DNA of 64,000 nucleotides from Nocardioides ferulae (GTDB lineage: Bacteria > Actinomycetota > Actinomycetes > Propionibacteriales > Nocardioidaceae), in the NCBI RefSeq assembly GCF_003660455.1, contig NZ_QZVR01000005.1, positions 186,001 through 250,000 on the forward strand, read 5' to 3'. This document shows positions 19,296 to 28,099 of this stretch, one piece after another. The translations under genes were made by a program, and so were the position numbers. The first letter of the stretch is position 1. Every line of letters starts with the position of its first letter. The notes under the pieces were generated by a model, which was not told the DNA's origin, ran no database searches, and was given only the letters and a program-made list of their open reading frames with translations.

Positions 19296-21269
19296 ATGAC
19301 TGCCACGACCGATGCCCGGACCGCGATCGAGGCGCTCCAGGGGCACGAGGCGTGGGCGATCATCCGGCGCTCCACCCGGGCGGGCGACCGCGACACCGTC
19401 GGCATGGTCGGCGGGCGGCGCAGCGTCGTGGAGTCGCTGCTCGACGTGCCGCTCGAGCAGGGGGCGCCGCAGGACGGGCACATCGCCGACCGGCTGCTCG
19501 CCGTACCCTTCCGGCAGGTGCGCGAGCGCGGCTTCCAGGCGCACGACGACGGCACCCCGCTGGTGGTGGTCGACGTCGAGACCGAGCTGGAGTTCTCGGT
19601 CGCCGAGGTGATCGAGGCGATCGACGAGGCCGAGGTCGGCTTCGTCGACCGCGGCGGCTTCGACACCGACGACGAGGACTACGCGAAGCTCGTCGAGGCG
19701 ATCATCCGCGACGAGATCGGCCAGGGCGAGGGCGCGAACCTGGTCGTCGGCCGGCACTACCGCGCGCAGGTCGCCGACTGGGGTGCCGACAAGGCGCTCG
19801 CGGTGTTCCGGCGGCTGCTCGAGCGCGAGCGCGGGGCCTACTGGACGTTCCTGTTCTTCACCGGCGACCGCTACCTGATCGGGGCGAGCCCCGAGCGGCA
19901 CGTCTCCATCTTCGGCGGCGACGTCCGGATGAACCCGATCAGCGGCACCTTCCGCATCCCGGGCGAGGGCGACACCAAGGCGCAGCTGATGGACTTCCTC
20001 GCCGACGAGAAGGAGATCTACGAGCTCTTCATGGTCGTCGACGAAGAGCTGAAGATGATGTGCGACATCTGCACCGAGGGCGGCCAGGTGCTCGGTCCTT
20101 TCCTCAAGCCGATGAGCCGGCTGGTGCACACCGAGTACCTCCTCGCCGGCCGCACCACCCGCGACCCGCGCGAGGTGCTGCGCGACACGATGTACGCCGC
20201 GACCGTCACGGGCTCGCCGGTCGAGAACGCCTGCCGGTTGATCAAGGAGTACGAGGCGGAGGGCCGCGGCTACTACGGCGCGGCGCTGGCGATCCTCGGC
20301 CGGGACCCCCAGGGCGGTCCGGTCGTCGACAGCCCGATCGTGATCCGCACCGCCGACGTCGACCTCGACGGCAACCTCAAGGTCACCGCGGGGGCGACGC
20401 TGGTGCGCGACTCCGACCCCGCCTACGAGGTGGCCGAGACGCACGCGAAGGCCGGCGGCATCCTGAGCGCCTTCGGCCTGGTGCCGGCGGCGCCGGTGCC
20501 GGCCATCAACGTCGCCGAGCTGGTGCTCGACGAGGACGTGATGCTCTCGCTGAACGCCCGCAACCGCCGGCTGTCGTCGTTCTGGCTCACCGACCAGGGC
20601 GGGTCGGCGCCCGACCCGCGGCTGGCCGGCAAGCGGGTGGTGATCCTCGACGGCGAGGACGACTTCGTGAAGATGCTGCGCCACGTGCTGCGGGTGCTGG
20701 GCATGACCAGCGAGGTGGTGCGCCACGAGGACATCCCCGACGGCCTCGACGGCTGGTTCGACCCGTGGGACCTCGTGATCGTGGGCCCGGGCCCGGGCGA
20801 TCCGCGCGACGACGCCGACCCGAAGATGGCGCGGCTGCGGGCCGCTGTCGCCGCGCTCCTGGAGCAGCGCAAGCCGTTCCTGGCGGTGTGCCTGGGCCAT
20901 CAGGCGCTGTGCCACCAGCTCGGCATCCCGCTGGCCTACAAGGACATCGTCTTCCAGGGCACCCAGTCGCCGGTGTCGCTCGCCGGCCGCACCGAGCGGG
21001 TGGGCTTTTACAACACCTTCGTGGGGCGGGTCTCGGCAGGCTCGACCGCCGGCGAGGGCTCGACCGCCGGCGAGGGCGCGACCACCGGCGAGGGTGCGGC
21101 CGGTGAACTGCCACCCGGCGTCGCCGTCGAGGCGGACCCCGAGAGCGGCGACGTCCACGCGGTGCGGGGGCCGCACTACCGGGGCATCCAGTTCCACGCC
21201 GAGTCGATCCTCACCGAGCACGGCTACGACCTGCTGCACGATCTGGCCCGAGAGCTCCTGTTTTCGTAG
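19296..21269 (+). CDS. PhzE-like chorismate-amination enzyme (anthranilate/ADIC synthase fusion)
   Basis: 657 residues: an N-terminal chorismate-utilising domain fused to a C-terminal glutamine amidotransferase. Blocks GASPERHVS, MNPISGTFR, VVDEELKMM, LVHTEYLL and VTGSPVENACRLI, then VGFYNTF and FHAESILTE, follow Pseudomonas PhzE more closely than TrpE. The amidotransferase triad is Cys532, His634 and Glu636. The product would be 2-amino-2-deoxyisochorismate or anthranilate. No phz partner genes are visible. Residues about 579-604 are a Gly/Ser/Thr/Glu tandem insert (GSTAGE, GSTAGE, GATTGE) produced by a family D repeat lying in frame between the VGFYNTF strand and the next strand. The insert is probably a surface loop and leaves the triad intact. 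Confidence 0.85.
   Translation: MTATTDARTAIEALQGHEAWAIIRRSTRAGDRDTVGMVGGRRSVVESLLDVPLEQGAPQDGHIADRLLAVPFRQVRERGFQAHDDGTPLVVVDVETELEFSVAEVIEAIDEAEVGFVDRGGFDTDDEDYAKLVEAIIRDEIGQGEGANLVVGRHYRAQVADWGADKALAVFRRLLERERGAYWTFLFFTGDRYLIGASPERHVSIFGGDVRMNPISGTFRIPGEGDTKAQLMDFLADEKEIYELFMVVDEELKMMCDICTEGGQVLGPFLKPMSRLVHTEYLLAGRTTRDPREVLRDTMYAATVTGSPVENACRLIKEYEAEGRGYYGAALAILGRDPQGGPVVDSPIVIRTADVDLDGNLKVTAGATLVRDSDPAYEVAETHAKAGGILSAFGLVPAAPVPAINVAELVLDEDVMLSLNARNRRLSSFWLTDQGGSAPDPRLAGKRVVILDGEDDFVKMLRHVLRVLGMTSEVVRHEDIPDGLDGWFDPWDLVIVGPGPGDPRDDADPKMARLRAAVAALLEQRKPFLAVCLGHQALCHQLGIPLAYKDIVFQGTQSPVSLAGRTERVGFYNTFVGRVSAGSTAGEGSTAGEGATTGEGAAGELPPGVAVEADPESGDVHAVRGPHYRGIQFHAESILTEHGYDLLHDLARELLFS
21030..21107 (+). 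repeat. Family D element expanded in tandem inside a CDS
   Basis: CTCGGCAGGCTCGACCGCCG is followed by 18-bp units at 21039-21056, 21057-21074 and 21075-21092 plus a partial unit to 21107. The unit length is a multiple of three, so the host frame stays open. Related copies lie at 23733, 36217 and 50660. Confidence 0.85.
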
Positions 21270-21290
21270 GACGCGTTATCGTTGGAGTGC

Positions 21291-21328
21291 GGGCCCCGGT
21301 GGAGATCCCCCCAGATCTACCGGGGCCC
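21291..21328 (+). terminator. Hairpin after the PhzE-like gene
   Basis: Perfect 10-bp arms GGGCCCCGGT and ACCGGGGCCC are separated by 18 nt, 22 bp after the stop codon. Confidence 0.6.
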
Positions 21329-21363
21329 GTCTGCACGCCCACTCGACGCCCTCGGCCACCTGC

Positions 21364-21411
21364 GACGTCATGCGTTCCGGTCGCCCGGGCGCCCAGGTCG
21401 TACGACGTCCC
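21364..21411. repeat. Family C 48-bp hairpin (copy 1)
   Basis: ACGTCATGCG ... CGTACGACGT arms flank TTCCGGTCGCCCGGGCGCCC. The copy at 63018-63067 shares the arms and the TCCGGTCGCYCGGGC loop with only scattered differences. Confidence 0.7.
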
Positions 21412-21427
21412 CGGCCACCCCAGCCGA

Positions 21428-21433
21428 TAGCGT
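21428..21433 (+). promoter_or_regulatory. Predicted -10 box (TAGCGT) of a leaderless promoter
   Basis: TAGCGT ends 7 nt before the GTG at 21441, which supports that codon over the GTG at 21432. Confidence 0.5.
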
Positions 21434-21440
21434 GCTCCTC

Positions 21441-22031
21441 GTGCCGCCCCCGGACGTCGTGGTCGTCGACCATCACGACTCCTACACGCAGAACCTGGTG
21501 CACCTGGTCGCCCAGGTGACCGGCCGGCTGCCGGCGGTGGTGCAGCACGACGAGGTCGACGCGGGCGAGGTGCTGGCGCACTCCCACGTGGTGCTCTCGC
21601 CCGGGCCCGGCCGGCCCGACGACCCGCGCGACTTCTCGGTGGGGCGCGAGGTGCTGCGGGCCGGCACCCGCCCGGTGCTGGGCGTCTGCCTGGGCATGCA
21701 GGGGCTGGTCACGGCGTACGGCGGGCGGGTCGGCCGGGTGCCGCCGGCCCACGGCGAGGTGGCCGAGGTCGAGCACGACGGCCGCGGCGTGTTCGCCGGG
21801 CTGCCGCGGGGCCTCCGGGTGGTGCGCTACCACTCGCTGGCGGCGCTGGAGGTGCCCGACGAGCTCGAGGTGAGCGCCACCTGCGCCGGCGCCGACGGCC
21901 GGCCGGTCGTGATGGGCGTGCGGCACCGCACCCTGCCTCTGGAGGGCGTGCAGTTCCACCCCGAGTCGGTGCTCACCGAGCTGGGGGCCGCCCTGGTCGG
22001 CAACTTCCTCGCCGAGCGGGTGCCGGCGTGA
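21441..22031 (+). CDS. pabA: Aminodeoxychorismate synthase component II (glutamine amidotransferase)
   Basis: 196 residues of class I amidotransferase. VVVVDHHDSYTQNLVHL opens the fold, SPGPGRPDDP is the oxyanion loop, GVCLGMQG holds the nucleophile cysteine and QFHPESVLTE the His-Glu pair. It supplies ammonia from glutamine to PabB for aminodeoxychorismate, the precursor of p-aminobenzoate and folate. The stop overlaps the pabB start (GTGA), giving tight coupling. Start chosen from the leaderless box; GTG 21432 is the alternative. Confidence 0.9.
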   Translation: MPPPDVVVVDHHDSYTQNLVHLVAQVTGRLPAVVQHDEVDAGEVLAHSHVVLSPGPGRPDDPRDFSVGREVLRAGTRPVLGVCLGMQGLVTAYGGRVGRVPPAHGEVAEVEHDGRGVFAGLPRGLRVVRYHSLAALEVPDELEVSATCAGADGRPVVMGVRHRTLPLEGVQFHPESVLTELGAALVGNFLAERVPA

Positions 22032-23287
22032 GCCCGCTGCACCGGGTCGACGACCCGGCCCGGCTGCTGCCGGAGGTCGCGGCGGCGTCGCCGCGCTGCT
22101 TCTGGCTCGACGGCGGCGGCGCCCGCGACTGGTCTGGACGTCGGTCGCTGGTGGGCTGGCTGGAGCCGGAGGACGTCTCACTCACCTACGACGCCGCCCG
22201 GCGCGAGGTCAGCAGGCACGCCGGCGGCCGGGCCGAGGTGGTCGGCGACGACGTGTTCGCCGCGCTCGAGGCCGAGCTGGCCGCGGGCGGCTCCCGCGAC
22301 CAGTGGTTCGGCTACCTCGGGTACGCCGCCCGGCCGGACCTGCCGGCACGCACCGGGCCCGGCGACGTCCCCGACGCGGTGTGGATGCGCCCCTCGCAGC
22401 TGCGGCTCTTCGACCACCCGCCGTCGGAGCTCGGCGCTGCGCCGAGCCACCCGGCCGGGCCCGCCGAGGCTGCGCCGGCGGCGTACCGGCGCGCGTTCGA
22501 CGCGGTGCAGGAGCAGCTGCATGCGGGCAACACCTACGAGGTGAACCTGACCTACCGTCTCGACACGGTCAGCGACCTCGACCCGGTCGCCGCCTACCTG
22601 CGGCTGCGCGCGCTCAACCCCGCGCCGTACGCCGGGTTCCTCCAGCACGACGTGCCGGGTGCGCGCGGCTGGCTGCTCAGCTCCTCACCCGAGCGCTACG
22701 CGGTGATCGGCGCCGACCGCGCCTTGGAGACGCGGCCGATCAAGGGCACCACGCCCCGCGGCGCGACGGCGGACGAGGACGCCGTGCTGCGGCAGCGGCT
22801 GGCCACCGAGGCGAAGTTCCGCAGCGAGAACCTGATGATCGTCGACCTGCTGCGCAACGACCTGTCGGCGGTCTGCGAGCCGGGCTCGGTGGAGGTGCCG
22901 GCGCTGATGGCGGTGGAGTCCTACCCGGCGGTGCACCAGCTGGTGTCGACGGTGCGGGGGCGGCTGCGGCCGGAGGTGACCACGGTCGGCGCGCTGCGGG
23001 CGCTGTTCCCCGCCGGGTCGATGACCGGCGCCCCGAAGCTGCGCACCATGCAGATCATCGAGCAGGTCGAGGACTCCCCGCGCGGGGCCTACTCGGGCGC
23101 GTTCGGCTGGCTGGCCGCCGACGGCCGGGCCGACCTGGGCGTGGTCATCCGGAGCCTGACCACCACCGGCGACGGCCGCTACCGGCTCGGCACCGGCGGC
23201 GGGATCACGGTGCGCTCGGACGTCGCCGACGAGCACGCGGAGTCGCGCTGGAAGGCGGAGCGGCTGCTGCGGGTGTTCGACGCCTGA
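22028..23287 (+). CDS. pabB: Aminodeoxychorismate synthase component I
   Basis: 419 residues of chorismate-binding enzyme. Recognisable blocks are HAGNTYEVNLTYRL, LLSSSPERY, ETRPIKGTTPRG (the PIKGT motif separates PabB from TrpE), ENLMIVDLLRNDLS, FPAGSMTGAPK and GAYSGAFGWL. It aminates chorismate to 4-amino-4-deoxychorismate using ammonia from PabA. The GTG start overlaps pabA by 4 bp. The pair sits downstream of a second chorismate aminating enzyme but is separated from it by a hairpin and its own promoter. Confidence 0.92.
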   Translation: MSPLHRVDDPARLLPEVAAASPRCFWLDGGGARDWSGRRSLVGWLEPEDVSLTYDAARREVSRHAGGRAEVVGDDVFAALEAELAAGGSRDQWFGYLGYAARPDLPARTGPGDVPDAVWMRPSQLRLFDHPPSELGAAPSHPAGPAEAAPAAYRRAFDAVQEQLHAGNTYEVNLTYRLDTVSDLDPVAAYLRLRALNPAPYAGFLQHDVPGARGWLLSSSPERYAVIGADRALETRPIKGTTPRGATADEDAVLRQRLATEAKFRSENLMIVDLLRNDLSAVCEPGSVEVPALMAVESYPAVHQLVSTVRGRLRPEVTTVGALRALFPAGSMTGAPKLRTMQIIEQVEDSPRGAYSGAFGWLAADGRADLGVVIRSLTTTGDGRYRLGTGGGITVRSDVADEHAESRWKAERLLRVFDA

Positions 23288-23301
23288 CGCCGCCCGCCGG
23301 C

Positions 23302-23595
23302 TCAGACGGGTTCGCGGGTCCGGGAGGCGACGACCAGGAACGCGACGGCGGAGTCCAGCGAGGCCAGTCGCGGACGGTCGGCCGGCTCGATGGGGACGTG
23401 GGTGTGCTCGACCAGCGCCTGCACGAACCGTTCGAAGGCCTGCTCGTCGAGGCCGAACGCCGGCCAGATGGGGTCGTCGGTCTCGATGGTGTCGAGGTCG
23501 GCGGTGGGGGCCACGTACTCGATCGCGTCCTCGACCTCGTGGCGTGCGGTCTCGGGCGAGAGCGGGTGGCGGGTCCCCGCGTACGTGGTGGTCAT
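23302..23595 (-). CDS. Acyl-carrier-protein-like protein lacking the attachment serine
   Basis: 97 residues, with a four-helix pattern like an acyl carrier protein: LDTIETDDPIWPAFGLD followed by EQAFERFVQALVEHTHVPIE and a last helix near SLDSAVAFLVV. At the usual Asp-Ser phosphopantetheine site the sequence is Asp50-Glu51, so it probably cannot be charged. The start is firm: GGAGAAGGAG lies just upstream of the ATG at 23595. It converges with pabB, 14 bp away. Its function is unknown; a protein-binding role or an unrelated helical bundle are both possible. Confidence 0.6.
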   Translation of the reverse strand: MTTTYAGTRHPLSPETARHEVEDAIEYVAPTADLDTIETDDPIWPAFGLDEQAFERFVQALVEHTHVPIEPADRPRLASLDSAVAFLVVASRTREPV

Positions 23596-23732
23596 GGGTG
23601 TCTCCTTCTCCGGTGGTGCGCACCCAGTGTTCGCCCGCACCCCGGCGCGGCGGGAGGGACCAAGGTCACCGATCGCGGGACCCGGCGGTCCGCGTGGCGT
23701 CTCGACCCGGCAGCCCCTCTTCAACGCGCCGG

Positions 23733-23755
23733 GTCTCGACAGGCTCGACCACCGG
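23733..23755. repeat. Family D element (copy 2)
   Basis: CTCGACAGGCTCGACCACCG lies between two minus-strand genes, 28 bp downstream of the stop of the lipoprotein gene. It is the only copy with the CGACAG spelling. Confidence 0.8.
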
Positions 23756-23782
23756 GGCCGGGAACCAGTGACGGCTCGGCGA

Positions 23783-24364
23783 TCACTCCACGCCGGCGTC
23801 GGCGGCGTGCGCGGAGAGCTGTTCGAGCACCAGCCGGGTCGCCCGCACCAGCGCGCCGGCGTCGTAGGGGTAGAGGTCGACCGCGTTGACGGTCTGGATC
23901 AGGTCGCCGTTCTCGACGAACCCGGTGACCAGGGCCGCCTTCCTGGTCGTGTTGACCACCAGCCGGGCGGCGTCGGCGCCGGGCACCGACGGGCGGGTGA
24001 CCCGGCCCCCGACGCTGCCGTCCGGGCCGTCGCCCAGCGTCGCCCAGGCGGCGTCCAGACCGCCGTCGAAGAGCAGGTACGACGCGTCGAACGTCGCGTC
24101 GCCCTCGCGCACCGGCAGCAGGGCGCAGCGCACGACCCCCGGCTCGGTGCTCTCGGTGTTCTCGGTGCCGGCACCGGTGTCCTTGCGCAGCTGCTGGCCG
24201 AGCACCCCGGAGACCTCGCGCGCCGATAGTCCGTCGCACGGGTTCCACGGGTCGGCCGCCTCCGGCACCTCGCCGGGCTCGTCGTCGCCGGAGCAGCCGG
24301 CGAGCCCCCCGGACAGCCCGAGGCAGAGTGCGATGGCCGCCGCCCGGGTCGCGGTCCGGCTCAT
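23783..24364 (-). CDS. Putative lipoprotein of the MprAB-like operon (DUF3558-like)
   Basis: 193 residues. A signal peptide ends in the lipobox LAGC (cysteine at about residue 24). The mature part has two further cysteines (NPCDGLSAREVSGVLG and VVRCALLPV), an arrangement resembling DUF3558 lipoproteins of actinobacteria. Its ATG overlaps the histidine kinase stop (ATGA), so it is co-expressed with the two-component system and may be an accessory sensor or a target. No enzymatic motif is seen. Confidence 0.75.
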   Translation of the reverse strand: MSRTATRAAAIALCLGLSGGLAGCSGDDEPGEVPEAADPWNPCDGLSAREVSGVLGQQLRKDTGAGTENTESTEPGVVRCALLPVREGDATFDASYLLFDGGLDAAWATLGDGPDGSVGGRVTRPSVPGADAARLVVNTTRKAALVTGFVENGDLIQTVNAVDLYPYDAGALVRATRLVLEQLSAHAADAGVE

Positions 24365-25947
24365 CGGCGGCCGTCCAAGGTCCTGGCGCCGGCGGGCGTG
24401 GGAGCGGCCGTCGTGGGTGTCGTCGTCGGCACGGGGTCGGGGCTGCCCGGCAGCGTCAGCACCACGCGGGCGCCGCCGGCGGGGGAGCGGTCCACGTGCA
24501 CCGTGCCGGCGTGCCGGTCGGCCGCCCGGCGCACGATCGAGAGGCCGAGCCCGGACCCGGGCATCGTGCGCGACTCCTCCGAGCGCCAGAACCGCTCGAA
24601 GACGTGCGGCACGTCCTCGGGGGCGATGCCCGGGCCCTCGTCGTCGACGGTCAGCGCGCCGCCCTCCAGTCGCACCGTGACCGTGCCGCCCGGTGGGCTC
24701 CACTTCGCGGCGTTGTCGAGCAGGTTGGTGACGGCGCGCTCCAGGGTGCCGCTCTCGCCCACCACCCACCACGGGGCGGTGGTGACGTCGAAGGTGACGC
24801 CGGGCGCCCTGCGCCGCACCCGGGCGACTGCCTGCTCCACGATCTCGGGCAGCTCGACCGGCTCGACGACGTGGGTGGTCTCGTCGCGGGCCAGCTCGAC
24901 CAGGTCGCCGACGAGCGTCGAGAGCTCCTCGATCTGGGCGCGGACGTCGTCGAGCAGCTCGGCCCGGGCCTGGGGCGGCAGCCCGCCCCGACCGTCTCCG
25001 GCGTCGGCGAGCGCGTCGGCCTGCGCCAGCAGCTCGAGGTTGGTGCGCAGCGAGGTCAGCGGGGTGCGCAGCTCGTGGCCGGCGTCGGCGACCAGGCGCC
25101 GCTGCCGGTCGCGGCTGGCCGCCACGGTGGCCAGCATCTGGTTGAACGCGGCGGCGAGCCGGGCGATCTCGTCGTCGCCCTCGACCGCCAGCGGCCGGAG
25201 GTCCTCGGTGCGGGCCCGCTTCTCGACCGCCGCGGTGAGCCGTCGCACCGGCCGCAGGCCGCCTTGGGCCACGCCCCAGCCGGCGATGCCGGCGGCGACC
25301 ACGCCGGCGAGCCCGAACACCAGCGTGACCACGCCGAGCTTGGTCAGCACCCGCTCCTGGGTGTCGAGGGACTGGCCCAGCACCAGTGCCACCGGGGCAC
25401 CCTCGCTGGTCTCCGAAGGCACCGCCACGACCCGGTAGGTGTTGCCCTCCGCGGTGACCGTGCGGATGCTCGACCGGCGGTCGCGGCGGGCCACGTCGAG
25501 CTCGGGCTGGCCGAGCGGCAGCCGGTCGCCCTGGTCGGGCTGCCAGGCCACCCCGTTGCCGTAGCCGTTGACGTAGACGAACGCGATCTTGATGTCGGCG
25601 GCGCCGAGCACCGACGCCGGCACCACTCCCTTGGTGGTGAGCTGCTCCAGCGCGGTGGAGCTGGCCGCCTCGTGGGCGCGCTCGCGCAGCGACTCGTCGA
25701 GCGTCGACTGCAGCTGCATCCGCACGGTCACGTAGGCGCCCAGCGAGACCACGGCCACCGAGACCCCGACCGCCATCATCGTCAAGAGGATCACCCGGCT
25801 GGCCAGCGAGCGCCGGTAGTGCCACCGCTCGTGGGCGGCCACGGGCGGTCCCGGAGGCGACGCCGGGCCTGACGTCGGGGGTGACGCAGGGGGTGACGCA
25901 GGCGGCGGCGCCGGCGGGCCGGCGCCGGCGGGGTCCGCGGCGGCCAT
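24361..25947 (-). CDS. MprB-like sensor histidine kinase
   Basis: About 528 residues. A proline-rich cytoplasmic N terminus is followed by TM1 (VILLTMMAVGVSVAVVSLGA), an extracytoplasmic sensor of about 120 residues, TM2, a HAMP domain (GLRPVRRLTAAVEKRARTED) and a kinase core. The H-box is DAGHELRTPLTSLRTNLELL, the N-box NLLDNAAKWSPPG, and the G boxes DEGPGI and GSGLGLSIV. It would autophosphorylate at that histidine and pass phosphate to the regulator encoded upstream. The ATG at 25947 has AGGAG 11 nt upstream; a GTG at 25956 overlapping the regulator stop is the alternative. Confidence 0.92.
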   Translation of the reverse strand: MAAADPAGAGPPAPPPASPPASPPTSGPASPPGPPVAAHERWHYRRSLASRVILLTMMAVGVSVAVVSLGAYVTVRMQLQSTLDESLRERAHEAASSTALEQLTTKGVVPASVLGAADIKIAFVYVNGYGNGVAWQPDQGDRLPLGQPELDVARRDRRSSIRTVTAEGNTYRVVAVPSETSEGAPVALVLGQSLDTQERVLTKLGVVTLVFGLAGVVAAGIAGWGVAQGGLRPVRRLTAAVEKRARTEDLRPLAVEGDDEIARLAAAFNQMLATVAASRDRQRRLVADAGHELRTPLTSLRTNLELLAQADALADAGDGRGGLPPQARAELLDDVRAQIEELSTLVGDLVELARDETTHVVEPVELPEIVEQAVARVRRRAPGVTFDVTTAPWWVVGESGTLERAVTNLLDNAAKWSPPGGTVTVRLEGGALTVDDEGPGIAPEDVPHVFERFWRSEESRTMPGSGLGLSIVRRAADRHAGTVHVDRSPAGGARVVLTLPGSPDPVPTTTPTTAAPTPAGARTLDGRR

Positions 25948-25952
25948 CGCCG

Positions 25953-26645
<693 letters not shown>

Positions 26646-26706
26646 GCTCCCACTCTGCCACCGGTGCCTGAGGCGAGGCTGAAAGCCGGCGGCACGGCGG
26701 CGAGGG

Positions 26707-27564
26707 TCAGAGGTACTTCGCCGCTACGGCGGCGGCCCGCGCGCCGTAGCCGCCACCGAACAGGCAGGCGTGCACGAGCAGCGGGTGCACCTGGTGCAGC
26801 GGCACGCGGTCCTCCCAGCCCTCGGCGAGCGGCGAGACCTCGGCGTACCCCTCGAGCACCCGCGGCAGGTGCGGCAGCCCGAAGAGCGCGAGCATCGCGA
26901 GGTCGGTCTCGCGGTGGCCGCCGTGCGCGGCGGGGTCGATCACCCAGACCTCGCCGTCGGAGCCCCAGAGCACATTGCCGTTCCACAGGTCGCCGTGCAG
27001 TCGCGCCGGCCCCTCCTCGGGCACCAGGGCGGCCAGCCGGCCGACCAGCGCCTCGACGGTGCGGGCCTCGCCGTCGGTGACCTGGCCGCGGTCGCGGGCC
27101 AGCTTGAGGTAGGGCAGCACCCGGCGGACGGCGTAGAACTCCGCCCACGTCGGCGCCGGCCGGTTCGGCAGCGGGAGTCGGGCGATGAAGCCGTCGCGGT
27201 CCAGGCCGTACGTCGGGGCGCCGGCGGCGTGGGTGGTCGCCAGTGCCCGGCCGAACGCAGTGGCCGCGTCGGTGCCGCCCCGGCCGGGCTCGACCCAGCG
27301 CAGGATCAGGCATTCGGCGTCGGTGGCCAGCACCTCCGGCACCCGGACCCCTCCGGCCTCGGCCAGCCATCTCAGGCCCCGCGCCTCGGCGGCGAACAGG
27401 TCGGGCGGAGCGTGCGGCAGGGTCTTCATCAGGGCGGTGCGGCCGTCGGAGAGGCGAAGCTTGGTGGCCGTGGCGACGTCGCCGCCGGCCACGGGCGCCG
27501 TGGACACGACCGCGGCGCCGAGCAGCTCCTCGGCACGGCGGGCGACCAGCGGCTGGCGGGTCAC
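26707..27564 (-). CDS. Fructosamine kinase family protein
   Basis: 285 residues of the FN3K/ketosamine-3-kinase family. [13 protein letters not shown] supplies the nucleotide-binding lysine, [12 protein letters not shown] is the catalytic loop (HGDLWxGN) and [18 protein letters not shown] the metal-binding segment. It phosphorylates glycation adducts on proteins or free amines so that they decompose. The GTG start at 27564 overlaps the stop of the phosphatase gene (GTGA). The kinase-phosphatase pairing is a common actinobacterial arrangement and suggests a joint role in protein deglycation. Confidence 0.92.
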   Translation of the reverse strand: MTRQPLVARRAEELLGAAVVSTAPVAGGDVATATKLRLSDGRTALMKTLPHAPPDLFAAEARGLRWLAEAGGVRVPEVLATDAECLILRWVEPGRGGTDAATAFGRALATTHAAGAPTYGLDRDGFIARLPLPNRPAPTWAEFYAVRRVLPYLKLARDRGQVTDGEARTVEALVGRLAALVPEEGPARLHGDLWNGNVLWGSDGEVWVIDPAAHGGHRETDLAMLALFGLPHLPRVLEGYAEVSPLAEGWEDRVPLHQVHPLLVHACLFGGGYGARAAAVAAKYL

Positions 27565-28088
27565 GAGAGGTCCCACCACCGGGGCACGCGCTGCTGGAGG
27601 GCAGCGACGATCGCGGCGGACGTGCGCTCCACCATCGTCAGCACCTCCTCGAAGCCGGCGCCCCCACCGTAGTACGGGTCCGGAACCTCGCTCCCGGGAC
27701 CGACGGGGTCGAAGTCGCGGAAGAGCCGCACGCGGTGCTGGGTGTCGGCGGTGGCGTGCAGCTGCACGTCGGCGAGGTTCTGACGGTCCATGGCCAGCAG
27801 CAGGTCGAACTCCTCGAGCCAGCCGCCGGCCAGCTGCTGCGCGCGGTGCCGGGTCGCGTCGTACCCCGCGGCGGTCAGGGTGGCGGCCGCGCGGTCGTCC
27901 ATCGGCCGGCCGACGTGCCAGCCGCCGGTGCCGCAGCTGGCGACCCGGACCCGGTCGGCGAGGCCGGCCTCGCCGACGCGGTGCTCGAGCACCACGTCGG
28001 CCATCGGGGAGCGACAGATGTTGCCCAGGCAGACCAGCGCGATGCGGTAGCCGTCGCCGTGACGCGGCTCGGGGAGCTCGGGGAGCAT
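27561..28088 (-). CDS. Low-molecular-weight protein-tyrosine phosphatase
   Basis: 175 residues. The active-site loop VCLGNICRSP and the late aspartate motif VPDPYYGG are diagnostic of the family. It dephosphorylates phosphotyrosine proteins; bacterial members paired with fructosamine kinases may act on sugar phosphates of glycated proteins. It is the first gene of the pair with the fructosamine kinase. The N terminus (MLPELPEPRHGDGYR) is slightly longer than usual. Confidence 0.93.
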   Translation of the reverse strand: MLPELPEPRHGDGYRIALVCLGNICRSPMADVVLEHRVGEAGLADRVRVASCGTGGWHVGRPMDDRAAATLTAAGYDATRHRAQQLAGGWLEEFDLLLAMDRQNLADVQLHATADTQHRVRLFRDFDPVGPGSEVPDPYYGGGAGFEEVLTMVERTSAAIVAALQQRVPRWWDLS

Positions 28089-28099
28089 CGGCGCCGCGC

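Noticed and set aside
19296..23287. Phenazine biosynthesis gene cluster
   Set aside because: Only the PhzE-like gene is present; phzA/B/C/D/F/G are absent and pabA-pabB belong to folate synthesis.
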